A stretch of 64,000 nt of DNA from the NCBI RefSeq assembly GCF_009827655.1, contig NZ_WTYV01000001.1, positions 434,001-498,000 of the forward strand, given 5' to 3'. A program made the translations under genes and the position numbers. Positions 26,984 to 35,389 of the stretch are shown piece by piece; the stretch's first letter is position 1, and every line of letters begins with the position of its first letter. The notes under the pieces were generated by a model. It saw nothing but the letters and a program-made list of their open reading frames with translations, did no database searches and was not told the origin of the DNA. This DNA comes from Alteraurantiacibacter buctensis (GTDB taxonomy: Bacteria; Pseudomonadota; Alphaproteobacteria; Sphingomonadales; Sphingomonadaceae).

Positions 26984-28548
26984 GCCCGAATCTCGTCGAA
27001 ATCGATGCCCAGGTCCTCGGCCATCACCATCGCGGTCGCACGCCCTGCGCCGAATACGCCTCCGCCCGGGTGCTGGAACGGGCCGACCAGATACAGCCGG
27101 TCAACGCCCGGCACGCGGTACTGGCCCAGTTCCGGCGTGGGCCGATGGCTGCCGGACTGGTAGGTGGTGGTGGCAATCCCGTGCAGGTCGCCCCGGAAGA
27201 AGCTGGGGCTGGTCCGCTCCATGTCCACCGGGCTGTCGGCGTGGTAGGCCAGCACCTCCAGATCGTCGATGTAGTGGCCCATGCGGGCGATAATCGCTTC
27301 CGCAAACTCGCCCTTTGCCGCGTCCCACGGCCGCCCGTCCGGGCGCTCATAGGGCACATAGTCCCAGGCGTGGAAAATCGCCTTGCCTTCGGGGCAGCGG
27401 CTGGGATCGTGCTGGGTCAGCTGGCCCACGCCCACCAGCGGGGTGGGGCTCATCTGGCCATAGCGCAGCTCGTCGAAAGCGCGGCGCATGTCCTCGTAGC
27501 TGTCGGGCATCAGCTCGTACATCACCGCGGACAGCGGCTCCCCATCGTGGCGCCTCGTCTTGAACTTCAGCGGACCGTTCAGCGCCGCGTGGACGGTGAA
27601 GCAGGCCGCCGGGGTGATGTGCGTGCGTTTCGCGTTGCGGGCCACCTGCGGGGGCAGGCTGGGCACCACATCGGGCAGCACATGCGGATGCAGCGCGCCG
27701 ATCACGCCATCGGCGCAGGTCAGCCGCTCGCCATTGTCCAGCACCACGCCTGCCGCCTTGCTGCCATCGGTGAACACCTCGCGCACCTCGGCCCCGGCGC
27801 GTATCGTGCCGCCGTGGTCCTCGATGCAGGCGATCAGCGCGGCGGTGAGGCTGCCCGAGCCGCCCACCGGGACACCGAAGCCGAATTTCTCGAGGAAGCC
27901 CAGGAACACATAGGCGCCGATGCCCGTGGCCTTCTCGTCCGGGCTGACGAGGTTCTCGCCCGCCACGCGGCCGAAGTGGGCCTTCACCTTGTCGTGCTCG
28001 AACAACTCTTCCATCAGGTCGAAGGTGCTCATGCCCATGGTGCGCATGATCTCGCGGCCTTCGGCGCTCTGGTCCATCATGGCGGTCTGTGCGCCAAGCG
28101 GCATCGGCGGCGAGTAGAGTCCGGACTGGATCATCGGCAACCATTGCGCGGCCTGCTCGCTCATCTTGAGGAAGGTCGCGGCGTCTTTCTGGCTGAAGCG
28201 GGCGATGGCCTCGGCGCTCTTGGCCGGATCGCGGTGCAAGGGCAGGGTCTCGCCATCCTCCCACACGCTCATCATCGGCACATCGGGGAACACGTAACGC
28301 AAGCCGTACTTCGATTTCAGCCCCAGGTCGTCGTTCAGCAGCAGCGGATTGCCCTGGATAAAGATGTGACTCATCGAATGCTGGTCATGCGTGAAGCCGG
28401 GCAGCGTCAGCTCGCGGCTGACCACCCCGCCACCGTGCCACTGGTTGCGTTCCAGCACGAGGACCCGCTTCCCCGCACAGGCAAGGTAGGCGGCGGCGAC
28501 CAGGCCGTTATGGCCCGATCCGATGACGATGATATCTGCGTCTGCCAT
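26980..28548 (-). CDS. Phytoene-desaturase-like FAD oxidoreductase
   Basis: A 522-residue flavoprotein with the N-terminal dinucleotide site IIVIGSGHNGLVAAAYLACA (residues 5-24) and the second motif VLVLERNQWHGGG. A C-terminal FAD segment is VPGVDRLYLVGPFQHPGGG. The overall layout is that of the CrtI/carotenoid-desaturase-like NAD(P)/FAD oxidoreductases, many of which in sphingomonads are not carotenoid enzymes. In this cluster it more likely dehydrogenates the pathway substrate. Its ribosome-binding site TAGAGGATC includes the stop of the upstream serine hydrolase gene, nine bases away. No carotenoid genes are nearby. Confidence 0.85.
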   Translation of the reverse strand: MADADIIVIGSGHNGLVAAAYLACAGKRVLVLERNQWHGGGVVSRELTLPGFTHDQHSMSHIFIQGNPLLLNDDLGLKSKYGLRYVFPDVPMMSVWEDGETLPLHRDPAKSAEAIARFSQKDAATFLKMSEQAAQWLPMIQSGLYSPPMPLGAQTAMMDQSAEGREIMRTMGMSTFDLMEELFEHDKVKAHFGRVAGENLVSPDEKATGIGAYVFLGFLEKFGFGVPVGGSGSLTAALIACIEDHGGTIRAGAEVREVFTDGSKAAGVVLDNGERLTCADGVIGALHPHVLPDVVPSLPPQVARNAKRTHITPAACFTVHAALNGPLKFKTRRHDGEPLSAVMYELMPDSYEDMRRAFDELRYGQMSPTPLVGVGQLTQHDPSRCPEGKAIFHAWDYVPYERPDGRPWDAAKGEFAEAIIARMGHYIDDLEVLAYHADSPVDMERTSPSFFRGDLHGIATTTYQSGSHRPTPELGQYRVPGVDRLYLVGPFQHPGGGVFGAGRATAMVMAEDLGIDFDEIRA

Positions 28549-28557
28549 GATGATCCT

Positions 28558-29703
28558 CTAGAGACAGGCGGAAAGGGCGATGTCGGACAGCTTGCCACAC
28601 CGCTCGATATTGGCGGCCTGGGTCATCACCCCGGCGCTGAGAAACGAGAAACTGACATCAGCCTCGGGGTCTACCCAGAACATGGTCGATCCCGCGCCAT
28701 AGTTGCCGAACGTCTCGGGGCTGGAAAGCTGGCCGAACAGGTGCTGGAATACGCCCGTCCCGCGCACCTGGAAGCCAAGGCCCTGGTTGGCCGGCGGCAC
28801 CACCCAGCCCGCACGCAGGGCCACGCCCTTGTACAACTCATTGGGCTTGTCACCCGTGTGGACCTTGCGCGCCAGCCGCACCATGCGGGGGGACAGGATC
28901 CGCGCGCCGTCCAGCTCGCCCTCGCGCCGGAGCATTTCGGCAAAGCGCCACAGGTCACCGCAGGTGCTGGCACAGCCCACGTGGGGGGCCTCCACCTGAG
29001 GGTCCTCGAACAGGGCATGATCGCCTTCGATGTTGCGACTGAGGTGCTTGATCGGCACCGTGCCGCGCATGTCGGGGCGCACGTGGCGTCCGCCGAGATC
29101 GGCGCGCAGGCCCATGCTGGTGCTGTCCATCTTCAAGGGCGCAAACAGGTCCTCATGCAGCAGGGTCTGATAACTGCGGCCCTTGGGATCGGTGCGAACC
29201 AGCGCCATGCCCATCAGCACGTGATTGACGAGCGGGGAATAGTCACTCTTCTCCCCTGGCTGGCTGGTGCCGTGGACGTGGGCAATGCTCTCGTCGAACA
29301 GTTCCTGCAGCCGGTCGAGGAACATGCCGGGCTTGGGCGTCCACACACCGGGCATCCCGGCCTGGTGGGTGATCAGGTGGAAGAAGGTGGCATCCTCGCG
29401 CGGCTTGCCGGTGAATTCAGGCAGGACATCGCGCACCTTGGTGGTGAGTTGGAAGCGGCCTTCCTCGATCGCCTTCATGATCAGCACGTTGGTGAAGGCC
29501 TTGGTGACGCTGAACAGGCTGAACACGTCATCCTTGTTGAGCGGTCGCTCGCCATTGGCATAGGCGCTGCCGATCGCCTCATCGAACACCAGCACACCGC
29601 CGCGGCCCACTTTCAGGACCACGCCGTAATACTCGTTCTTCGCGATGTCGGCCTCGATCACCGCCTTCAGGTGGTCGAGCCGCTCCTGCCACACTGCTCC
29701 CAT
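28558..29703 (-). CDS. Serine hydrolase, beta-lactamase/class C-like (esterase)
   Basis: A 381-residue enzyme of the penicillin-binding-protein-like fold. The SxxK motif SVTK (S65, K68) carries the nucleophile and general base. The second motif is the tyrosine in KSDYSPLVNHVLMG. There is no signal peptide, so an intracellular esterase or lactonase role, as for EstB-type proteins, is more likely than cell-wall synthesis or antibiotic resistance. It ends nine bases before the flavoprotein start and follows an SDR gene by sixteen bases. A second member of this fold lies at 31.8-33.1 kb. Confidence 0.87.
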   Translation of the reverse strand: MGAVWQERLDHLKAVIEADIAKNEYYGVVLKVGRGGVLVFDEAIGSAYANGERPLNKDDVFSLFSVTKAFTNVLIMKAIEEGRFQLTTKVRDVLPEFTGKPREDATFFHLITHQAGMPGVWTPKPGMFLDRLQELFDESIAHVHGTSQPGEKSDYSPLVNHVLMGMALVRTDPKGRSYQTLLHEDLFAPLKMDSTSMGLRADLGGRHVRPDMRGTVPIKHLSRNIEGDHALFEDPQVEAPHVGCASTCGDLWRFAEMLRREGELDGARILSPRMVRLARKVHTGDKPNELYKGVALRAGWVVPPANQGLGFQVRGTGVFQHLFGQLSSPETFGNYGAGSTMFWVDPEADVSFSFLSAGVMTQAANIERCGKLSDIALSACL

Positions 29704-29719
29704 GATCCTCGTGTTCCCT

Positions 29720-30475
29720 CTAACCAGCGGCGATGATACCGCCGTCCACGGCCAGCATGGCCCCGTTGATGAATGATGCCTCGTCGCTCAGCAGGAAGGC
29801 CGCCGCACTGGCCACGTCCTGCGGGGTGCCGTTGCGGCGCAGCGGGATGCCCTTCGCCCGCTGCTCGTACTGCTCGGCCGTTACGAACCCTTCGGTGGCG
29901 GGCGTGGGCACAGAACCCGGCGCGATGGCATTGACGCGGATGCCGCGCGGGCCAAGCTCGCCCGCCAGCACCTTGGTCAGGCCCGCAATGCCCGCCTTGA
30001 TCGTGGTGTAGGCCCCGGTGTTGGGCCGCCCGCGATAGGCGACGGGGCTGGAGTAGTTGAGGATGTTGCCGGTCTGGTTCTGGTCGCGATGGGCCAGGAA
30101 GGCCTGCACGCCCCAGAACACGCTCTTGAGGCCGGCGGACAGCATCCGGTCCAGCGTCGCCTCAGTTACGTCCTCGATCGGTTCGTAGACGAGTACGCTG
30201 GCGTTGTTGATGACCGCGCGCAATGGCCCGGCGTCAGCGGCGAAGTCCTCGGCCAGCTGGAAAAAGGCATCGCGGCTGCCGCAGTCCGCGCCATAGCTGA
30301 AGGCCTGCCCGCCTTCCGCCAGGATGCTTTCCGCCACGGCCAGGGCGCTGGCCCCGTTGATGTCGGCCACACCCACGATTGCGCCCTCCGCCGCCAGTCG
30401 CCGGGCAATGCCCTCACCAAGGCCCCGCCCTGCGCCGGAGATCAGGATCGGATGACCATCGAACCTGCCAGCCAT
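29720..30475 (-). CDS. Short-chain dehydrogenase/reductase
   Basis: A 251-residue SDR. The Rossmann loop ISGAGRGLGEGIA (about 11-23), NNASVL and the active-site pair YTTIK (with the serine in LNYSSPVAYRG) are present, and the end SDEASFINGAMLAVDGG fits the classical type. I chose the ATG at 30475 (MAGRFDGHPILISG). Its start overlaps the stop of the SnoaL gene by one base (TGATG). Probably a different oxidation step than the SDR at 25,977, with which it shares only general family features. Confidence 0.92.
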   Translation of the reverse strand: MAGRFDGHPILISGAGRGLGEGIARRLAAEGAIVGVADINGASALAVAESILAEGGQAFSYGADCGSRDAFFQLAEDFAADAGPLRAVINNASVLVYEPIEDVTEATLDRMLSAGLKSVFWGVQAFLAHRDQNQTGNILNYSSPVAYRGRPNTGAYTTIKAGIAGLTKVLAGELGPRGIRVNAIAPGSVPTPATEGFVTAEQYEQRAKGIPLRRNGTPQDVASAAAFLLSDEASFINGAMLAVDGGIIAAG

Positions 30476-30888
30476 CAGTCCATCCCGAAGAGCTTGGCGG
30501 TGTAATGGCTGTCCATGTACTCGCGCATCTTGTCGATCTTGCCGTTCGAGATCTCGAACACCCAGCAATAGTCGTTATCGTAGACCTTACCGTCGGGCAG
30601 ACCGCCTGTCGAATTGCTCTCCACGCAGACCCACCCGTCACGGCTGAACATGGTGTGCACGTGGACCTTGGGATCGCCGGGATTGAACATGCCGCGCACC
30701 GGGGCGAGGAACTTGTCGATGATGTCCATGCCAACGTGGCGGCCGGCGCCAGCGATGTCCTTTACCTTGGGCTCCCACACGCTTTCGTCGTGGTAGAAGG
30801 TGCGCAGCTTCTCCAAGTCGCCGCTCGACAGCACCTCGAAGAAATCCAGCACCAGTTGTTCGTCTGCGTTTGCCGCCTTGACGGTCAT
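30475..30888 (-). CDS. Nuclear-transport-factor-2/SnoaL-like protein
   Basis: A 137-residue cone-shaped alpha+beta-barrel protein of the NTF2-like superfamily. The N-terminal helices (EQLVLDFFEVLSSGDLEKLR) and the strands VHVHTMFSRDGWVCVESNST and DYCWVFEISNGKIDKMREYM fit the fold. Members act as isomerases, dehydratases, cyclases or small-subunit-like binders, such as limonene epoxide hydrolase, which it resembles in outline. The start at 30888 follows GGGAGAGGACGAA. It is preceded by a second SnoaL-like gene, 23 bases away. Confidence 0.85.
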   Translation of the reverse strand: MTVKAANADEQLVLDFFEVLSSGDLEKLRTFYHDESVWEPKVKDIAGAGRHVGMDIIDKFLAPVRGMFNPGDPKVHVHTMFSRDGWVCVESNSTGGLPDGKVYDNDYCWVFEISNGKIDKMREYMDSHYTAKLFGMD

Positions 30889-30911
30889 TTCGTCCTCTCC
30901 CGTGGATCGTT

Positions 30912-31388
30912 CTATTTCAGCCCGCGCGCCTCGTCCGACGGCGGGGGAATGTCGGGCATGGGTCCGCCCGAATGCAGCACCACCCGGCCATGGCGGCTCA
31001 TGAAGCGCCACTTGCCCTCGCTCTTGACGTAGTGGTCCTCGAACCCGCCGACATAGATCGCGCCTGACGGCTGCGGCGGCTCCACGCCTGCATAGCTGGA
31101 CAGCATGGTCAGGTAATTGGTGCCGCGCGCCTCGGTTTCGGAGATCACCTCCACCAGCACGTTGGTGACGATGTGGCGCACCAGGATCGGCGCCCGGTCG
31201 CGGAAGATCGCCTGCACCCGGTCGCGCCCGTGATAGGTGTGATCGGGCTGGAACGGACGGGAAAGCTGGCAATCCTCGGTAAACAGGTCAGCCAGGCTCT
31301 CGTGATCGCCGTTGTCGGCATAGTGCGCGAACAGCAGCGGCAGCTTGGCCACTTCCGCTTCGATGCGCAGGCGCTTCTTGTCCTTCAT
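30912..31388 (-). CDS. Nuclear-transport-factor-2/SnoaL-like protein
   Basis: A 158-residue NTF2-fold protein with the SnoaL_4 pattern. The helical start is followed by HYADNGDHESLADLFTEDCQ and the Rieske-dioxygenase small-subunit-like strands, ending HYVKSEGKWRFMSRHGRVVL. It could be a dehydratase or isomerase of the pathway. The start overlaps the stop of the PcaC-like gene by ATGA (31385-31388). It is not closely related to the neighbouring SnoaL protein, apart from the fold. Confidence 0.85.
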   Translation of the reverse strand: MKDKKRLRIEAEVAKLPLLFAHYADNGDHESLADLFTEDCQLSRPFQPDHTYHGRDRVQAIFRDRAPILVRHIVTNVLVEVISETEARGTNYLTMLSSYAGVEPPQPSGAIYVGGFEDHYVKSEGKWRFMSRHGRVVLHSGGPMPDIPPPSDEARGLK

Positions 31389-31831
31389 TCGCCGTTCTCC
31401 GCAAAACCGGGGTCGGCCGCGGCCGCTTCGGCGTCAATCTCGGCAAAGGCCTCGTTCGCCAGGCGGAAGCTGTCGACCGCCGCCGGGATGCCACCGTAGA
31501 TGCCCACCTGGAGGAGGACCTCGCGGATCTCCTCGCGGCTGAGGCCGTTGTTCAGCGCGCCACGGATGTGGATCTTCAGTTCGTGGCTGCGGTTGAGGAT
31601 CGCAATCATGGCCAGGTTGATCAGGCTGCGATCGCGCAAGGGCAGCCCTTCGCGGCCCCAGTTCCAGCCCCAGCAATAGGTGGTGACCAGTTCCTGCAGC
31701 GGCTCGTTGAACGGGCCGCTTTTCGAAAGTGCCTTGTCGACATAGGCATCGCCCAGCACCTTGCGGCGGATGGCCATGCCCCGGTCGAACATCTCCGCGC
31801 CGGTCATTTCAGGGGGTGTCTTGTCGGTCAT
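31385..31831 (-). CDS. Carboxymuconolactone-decarboxylase-family protein
   Basis: A 148-residue all-helical protein of the CMD/AhpD fold, closest in pattern to gamma-carboxymuconolactone decarboxylase (PcaC). WGREGLPLRDRSLINLAMIA, RSHELKIHIRGALNNG and REEIREVLLQVGIYGGIPAA are visible. The CxxC of AhpD-type peroxidases is absent, so a redox role is unlikely. Decarboxylation or a related step on a ring-cleavage-type lactone is possible. I chose the ATG at 31831 (MTDKTPPEMTG). It lies eleven bases downstream of the second serine hydrolase gene. Confidence 0.88.
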   Translation of the reverse strand: MTDKTPPEMTGAEMFDRGMAIRRKVLGDAYVDKALSKSGPFNEPLQELVTTYCWGWNWGREGLPLRDRSLINLAMIAILNRSHELKIHIRGALNNGLSREEIREVLLQVGIYGGIPAAVDSFRLANEAFAEIDAEAAAADPGFAENGE

Positions 31832-31842
31832 GGCAGGGGTCC

Positions 31843-33099
31843 TTACAGAACGGAATAGGTGGCATCGATCAGCCGGCGGGCGCGCGGGCCGTTGTCGCCC
31901 ACGGCGTGCATCTGGTTGCAACAGTACGAGAACCCCAGCTTCGCATCGGGATCGCCGAAGCCGATCGATCCGCCCAGGCCGTGATGCCCGAAGCTGCGCA
32001 TGTTGGGGCCCATCCATACCGCTTGCGGAGTGTTGAGCAGCACACCCAGCGCCTGGTGATAGGGGCGGTCCTGCAGCAGCTCGACCTGGTTGTGCTGTTC
32101 GGTAATCATGGCCTCCAGCGCGCCTTGCGACAGCAGCCGCACGCCATCGACAGCGCCCACGGTGGCGCCATAGATGCGCGCCACGCCGCGGGCGTTGCCG
32201 TGGCCGGATCCGCTGGCGATCTCGCACGTGCGCCAAACCGGGCTGTTCATCGTGGTGTGCCACGGCTCGTTGGGGTTCTGCAGGAAAGCAAACTTGCGCA
32301 GGACCGCGCCATCCTGCCACCCTTCGGGCGTGGTGGGCTTTGCAGGCATGGCGGTATCTTTCGCCGCGAACAGCCGTGCACCGGTGTTGGGCAGCACTTC
32401 GGCCACGTGCTCCTGCTCGGCCGCGCTCATCCCGCCGATCGCATATTCGGCGTGGAGCCGCCCGGTGACGTGTTCACGCAGGAAGGGACCAACGGTCATC
32501 CCCGTTACCCGGCGCATGATCTCGCCCAGAAGGAAGCCCTGGTTGTGCACATGGTAGGCAGCGCGGGTGCCCGGCTGCCACAGCGGCTCCTGCACCTCGA
32601 GCGCCCTGATATAGCCCGGGTAATCGAAGAACCCGCCGGGATACACGGTGTCCGTGGTAAGAACAGGGATTGCGGCGCGGTGGTCCAGGCACCAGCGCAC
32701 CAGGATATCCTCTTTTCCGTTCTGGGCGAATTCAGGCCAGTAGTAAGCCACCGGCCTGTCGATATCGATCAGTCCCCGCTCCACGCACATGTTGAAGGCA
32801 ATGCCGGTCACGCCCTTGGCCACGCTCATCATGCACACCGTGCTGTGCGCGTCCCATTCGCGGGTGCGATCGGCATTGGCCCAGCCGCCCCACAGGTCGA
32901 CCACGGTCTCGCCGTCGACCACTACTGAGCACGCGGCTCCCAATTCTTCCTCGTGGGTGAAGTTGTGGACGAAGGCATCGAACACGGGCGCGAACTTCTC
33001 GTCGCACAGGCCGTGCAGCGTGCAACTTCCGCCACGCGCTTCGACGGTGTGATGATAATCGATCTGCCCCAAGGCAATGGTCTCCCAACCCGGCCGCAT
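31843..33099 (-). CDS. Serine hydrolase, beta-lactamase-like (EstB type)
   Basis: A protein of up to 418 residues with the class C beta-lactamase/esterase fold. SVAK (S92, K95) is the nucleophile motif, and the tyrosine is in YHVHNQGFLLGEIMRR. There is no signal peptide. The stretch GLCDEKFAPVFDAFVHNF near residue 31 is typical of EstB-like esterases. The start is uncertain: the ATG at 33099 has only a 12-base palindrome (33,111-33,122) in front, while an in-frame TTG nine codons later follows GGGAGA, the ribosome-binding motif used by most genes of this cluster. It is the first gene of the long leftward unit. Confidence 0.87.
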   Translation of the reverse strand: MRPGWETIALGQIDYHHTVEARGGSCTLHGLCDEKFAPVFDAFVHNFTHEEELGAACSVVVDGETVVDLWGGWANADRTREWDAHSTVCMMSVAKGVTGIAFNMCVERGLIDIDRPVAYYWPEFAQNGKEDILVRWCLDHRAAIPVLTTDTVYPGGFFDYPGYIRALEVQEPLWQPGTRAAYHVHNQGFLLGEIMRRVTGMTVGPFLREHVTGRLHAEYAIGGMSAAEQEHVAEVLPNTGARLFAAKDTAMPAKPTTPEGWQDGAVLRKFAFLQNPNEPWHTTMNSPVWRTCEIASGSGHGNARGVARIYGATVGAVDGVRLLSQGALEAMITEQHNQVELLQDRPYHQALGVLLNTPQAVWMGPNMRSFGHHGLGGSIGFGDPDAKLGFSYCCNQMHAVGDNGPRARRLIDATYSVL

Positions 33100-33110
33100 C
33101 CTTGCGACTC

Positions 33111-33122
33111 TAACGATCGTTA
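33111..33122. promoter_or_regulatory. TAACGATCGTTA palindrome, candidate operator
   Basis: A perfect 12-base palindrome that begins eleven bases upstream of the annotated start of the serine hydrolase gene, in a 57-base gap between two leftward genes. Its core AACGATCGTT recurs with one change at 16,631-16,640. It could be the binding site of a dimeric regulator; the closeness to the start would then favour a downstream start codon. Confidence 0.45.
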
Positions 33123-33156
33123 CTGCTAGGCCACGATCGACCCCAGCGGAAGCCTC

Positions 33157-33966
33157 TCAATCCAGAAAGGCGATGGTCCGCAGTTCCACGCTCTGGCGCG
33201 GCGCGGCATTCGGCGGAGCGGTGGGATCGTTGAAGGCGGAGTGGGCGGTGAACTGCACCGCAGCGGGATCGCTGTCGAACAGCTTGAAGACCAGCGCTTC
33301 GCTGGGATGCATGTGCGGCACCCAGCACCAGCGATGATCGGGCCGATAAGCCAGGTTGAAGCCCCACAGCGAGAAATCGAGCCCGCCCAGCCCGCCCACG
33401 ATCTCGCTGTCGAACAGGTCTTCGCGGCGCACGGTGCGCGCATCGCACAGCGCCAGCGGGGCGCTTTCAACCGAGGTGATCGGCCGCCAGACGTTGATCA
33501 GCATGTGTTGCCGGGCCAGCAGCCGTTCCGCCTCTTCCCCACCCACGATTTTCCGGGTGAAATCGGCCACCGTCTTCGCGCCATAGTCCACATGCGCGCC
33601 GAACGCGGGCTGGTTGTGGCCATGGGTGCCGCTGGCACTGGTCCGCAGGATCGGGCCGAAACTGATTACCCGGGAGGCACCGGTCAGCCGCTGCACCAGA
33701 TCCTCGGTCTGGCGGCAATAGGCGTCGAGCTGGGCCTTGTCGGAATAGTCGGCAATGCCGCTCGGCTCGTCCACCACCACAAAGCCGTTGCTCTCGAGCT
33801 CCAGCTCGCCCAGTTCGGGCCGCAGGTCATGGAACACCACCTGGTGCTCCTCGCCCGGCCAGTAGCTGCGCTCGCGATCGCCGGCGTAGAAGGTCGCCTT
33901 CTCGCCGCGCACCACATATTTCATGGTCGCGGTCACATCCCGTAACAGCGTATCGGCTTCGTCCAC
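33157..33966 (-). CDS. CmcJ/NvfI-family oxidoreductase-like protein
   Basis: About 269 residues. The segments LINVWRPI, HGHNQPAFGAHVDYG and PHMHPSEALVFKLFDSDP are the hallmark of the CmcJ/NvfI/AsaB family, related to 7alpha-cephem methoxylase partner CmcJ and to fungal GA4-desaturase-like proteins; several members are 2-oxoglutarate/Fe(II)-type oxygenases. The conserved histidines and aspartate (HVDYG, HMHP) could bind iron. The start is uncertain. I chose the GTG at 33966, which follows GGGAGAGCGCC; an ATG at 34008 or 33924 is possible. It is divergent from the MFS gene. Confidence 0.75.
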   Translation of the reverse strand: MDEADTLLRDVTATMKYVVRGEKATFYAGDRERSYWPGEEHQVVFHDLRPELGELELESNGFVVVDEPSGIADYSDKAQLDAYCRQTEDLVQRLTGASRVISFGPILRTSASGTHGHNQPAFGAHVDYGAKTVADFTRKIVGGEEAERLLARQHMLINVWRPITSVESAPLALCDARTVRREDLFDSEIVGGLGGLDFSLWGFNLAYRPDHRWCWVPHMHPSEALVFKLFDSDPAAVQFTAHSAFNDPTAPPNAAPRQSVELRTIAFLD

Positions 33967-34053
33967 GGCGCTCTCCCAAACCCTTTGACGATTATTTCCA
34001 TCCACCATAGCAAGGTGTCCAAGCCGCCGTCGAGCGGCATGGGAGAGACCGGG

Positions 34054-35388
34054 ATGAGCGAAGGCTTGCCACAAGCGGGCACAGACCCGCGCGACGTGCT
34101 GCGCGGGCGGCCGATGAACCTGCAACAATATGGCGTGGTGGCCATCTGCGTGCTCATCAACATGATCGACGGGTATGACATCCTGGCCCTGGCCCAGGCG
34201 GGCGCGGCGCTGAAGCGCGAATGGGGCATGAGCGATGCCGTGCTGGGCACGCTGTTATCCATGAACCTGGTCGGCATGGCCCTGGGGGCGCTGGGTGTGT
34301 CGCCCGTGGCCGACCAGTGGGGCCGCCGTCCGGCCATGTTGATCTGCCTGACGCTGATGAGCGTGGGCATGGCCGTTTCCGCCGTGTCCAGCGGCTTCTG
34401 GACGATGGCCATTGGCCGCCTGATCACCGGCGTGGGCATCGGCGGGATGACCAGCACGGCAGGCACCATGGCGCTGGAGTATGCCAACGTGCGCTGGCGC
34501 GAATTCGCTACGGCCTCTGTCGCCAGCGCCTATCCGGTCGGCACAATCATCGGTGCGGGTGTGGCGGTGGCGGTGCTCGATTCGTATGGTTGGCGCGGCA
34601 TCTTCTGGGTGGGCGCGGCGCTCTCAGCCACCCTGCTGCCGATCGCCCTGCTGTGGCTGCCCGAAAGCCTCGACTTCCTGCTCACCCGCCAGCCGAAGGG
34701 GGCGCTGGAAACCACCAACAAGGTGCTGCGGCGCATGCAGGTGCCCGAAATCGCCGCCCTGCCGGAGCGCCCCGCAGATTCTTCCGAGGGATCCACCGCG
34801 CTTGGCGAAATCATGCAGCCGGTCCACCGCAACGAGCTGCTGTTCAAGCTGTTCATCGCCCACGCGCTCAACATGTTTGCCTGGTACTTCATCATCAACT
34901 GGGGACCGCCGCTGGTGGCCGAGGCTACCGCGTCGGACGAGACGGGCGCGCGCTATTCGGCCTGGGTGTCCTACGGCGGAATCGTTGGCGGCCTGGCGGG
35001 TGGTTACCTTTGCGGGCGCGCGGGCGTTAAGCGCATGATGTGGATTACCATGATCAGCCTGGCCGTGCTGATCGCGCTGTTTGGCCAGTTCACCGGCAAC
35101 CAGCAGGCGCTGTGGGTGATCGCTCCGCTGATGGGCGCAGCGCTGTTCGGCTCGGCGGTCGCCAACTGGCTGACGATTGCCTATGCCTTCCCCCCGCACC
35201 TGCGCGCCACGGGCTTGGGTTTTGCCACCACGGCCGGCCGGGTGGGATCGATCTTCGGGCCGATCGTGGGCGGAGCGCTGCTCGACACCGACCTTGGCGT
35301 GGGCATCGTATGCCTGCTGATGGGCCTGCCCGCGATCCTGGCGGCGCTGAACTACACGCGCGCCCGGCGGGTGGAGCCGGGACGCTAG
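34054..35388 (+). CDS. MFS transporter, aromatic acid:H+ symporter-like
   Basis: About 444 residues with twelve predicted transmembrane helices. After a short hydrophilic start, NLQQYGVVAICVLINMIDGY forms helix 1, with the aspartate typical of the AAHS family (D in MIDGYD). The inter-helix loop VADQWGRRPAML is the MFS signature 2-3 loop. PcaK-type proteins of this family import aromatic acids with protons. A likely role is uptake of the cluster's substrate or an intermediate. I chose the ATG at 34054 with GGGAGAGACC in front; other in-frame starts lie upstream, to 33985. Confidence 0.9.
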   Translation: MSEGLPQAGTDPRDVLRGRPMNLQQYGVVAICVLINMIDGYDILALAQAGAALKREWGMSDAVLGTLLSMNLVGMALGALGVSPVADQWGRRPAMLICLTLMSVGMAVSAVSSGFWTMAIGRLITGVGIGGMTSTAGTMALEYANVRWREFATASVASAYPVGTIIGAGVAVAVLDSYGWRGIFWVGAALSATLLPIALLWLPESLDFLLTRQPKGALETTNKVLRRMQVPEIAALPERPADSSEGSTALGEIMQPVHRNELLFKLFIAHALNMFAWYFIINWGPPLVAEATASDETGARYSAWVSYGGIVGGLAGGYLCGRAGVKRMMWITMISLAVLIALFGQFTGNQQALWVIAPLMGAALFGSAVANWLTIAYAFPPHLRATGLGFATTAGRVGSIFGPIVGGALLDTDLGVGIVCLLMGLPAILAALNYTRARRVEPGR

Positions 35389-35389
35389 G

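Noticed and set aside
26980-28548. Carotenoid biosynthesis gene (crtI)
   Set aside because: The fold fits, but there are no other carotenoid genes around and the operon is catabolic, so a true phytoene desaturase is unlikely.
27070-29736. An 888-codon open frame on the plus strand
   Set aside because: It spans two well-supported minus-strand genes (flavoprotein and serine hydrolase) and has the composition of an antisense shadow.
28558-33099. Antibiotic-resistance beta-lactamases
   Set aside because: Both serine hydrolases lack signal peptides and resemble EstB-type esterases inside a catabolic operon.
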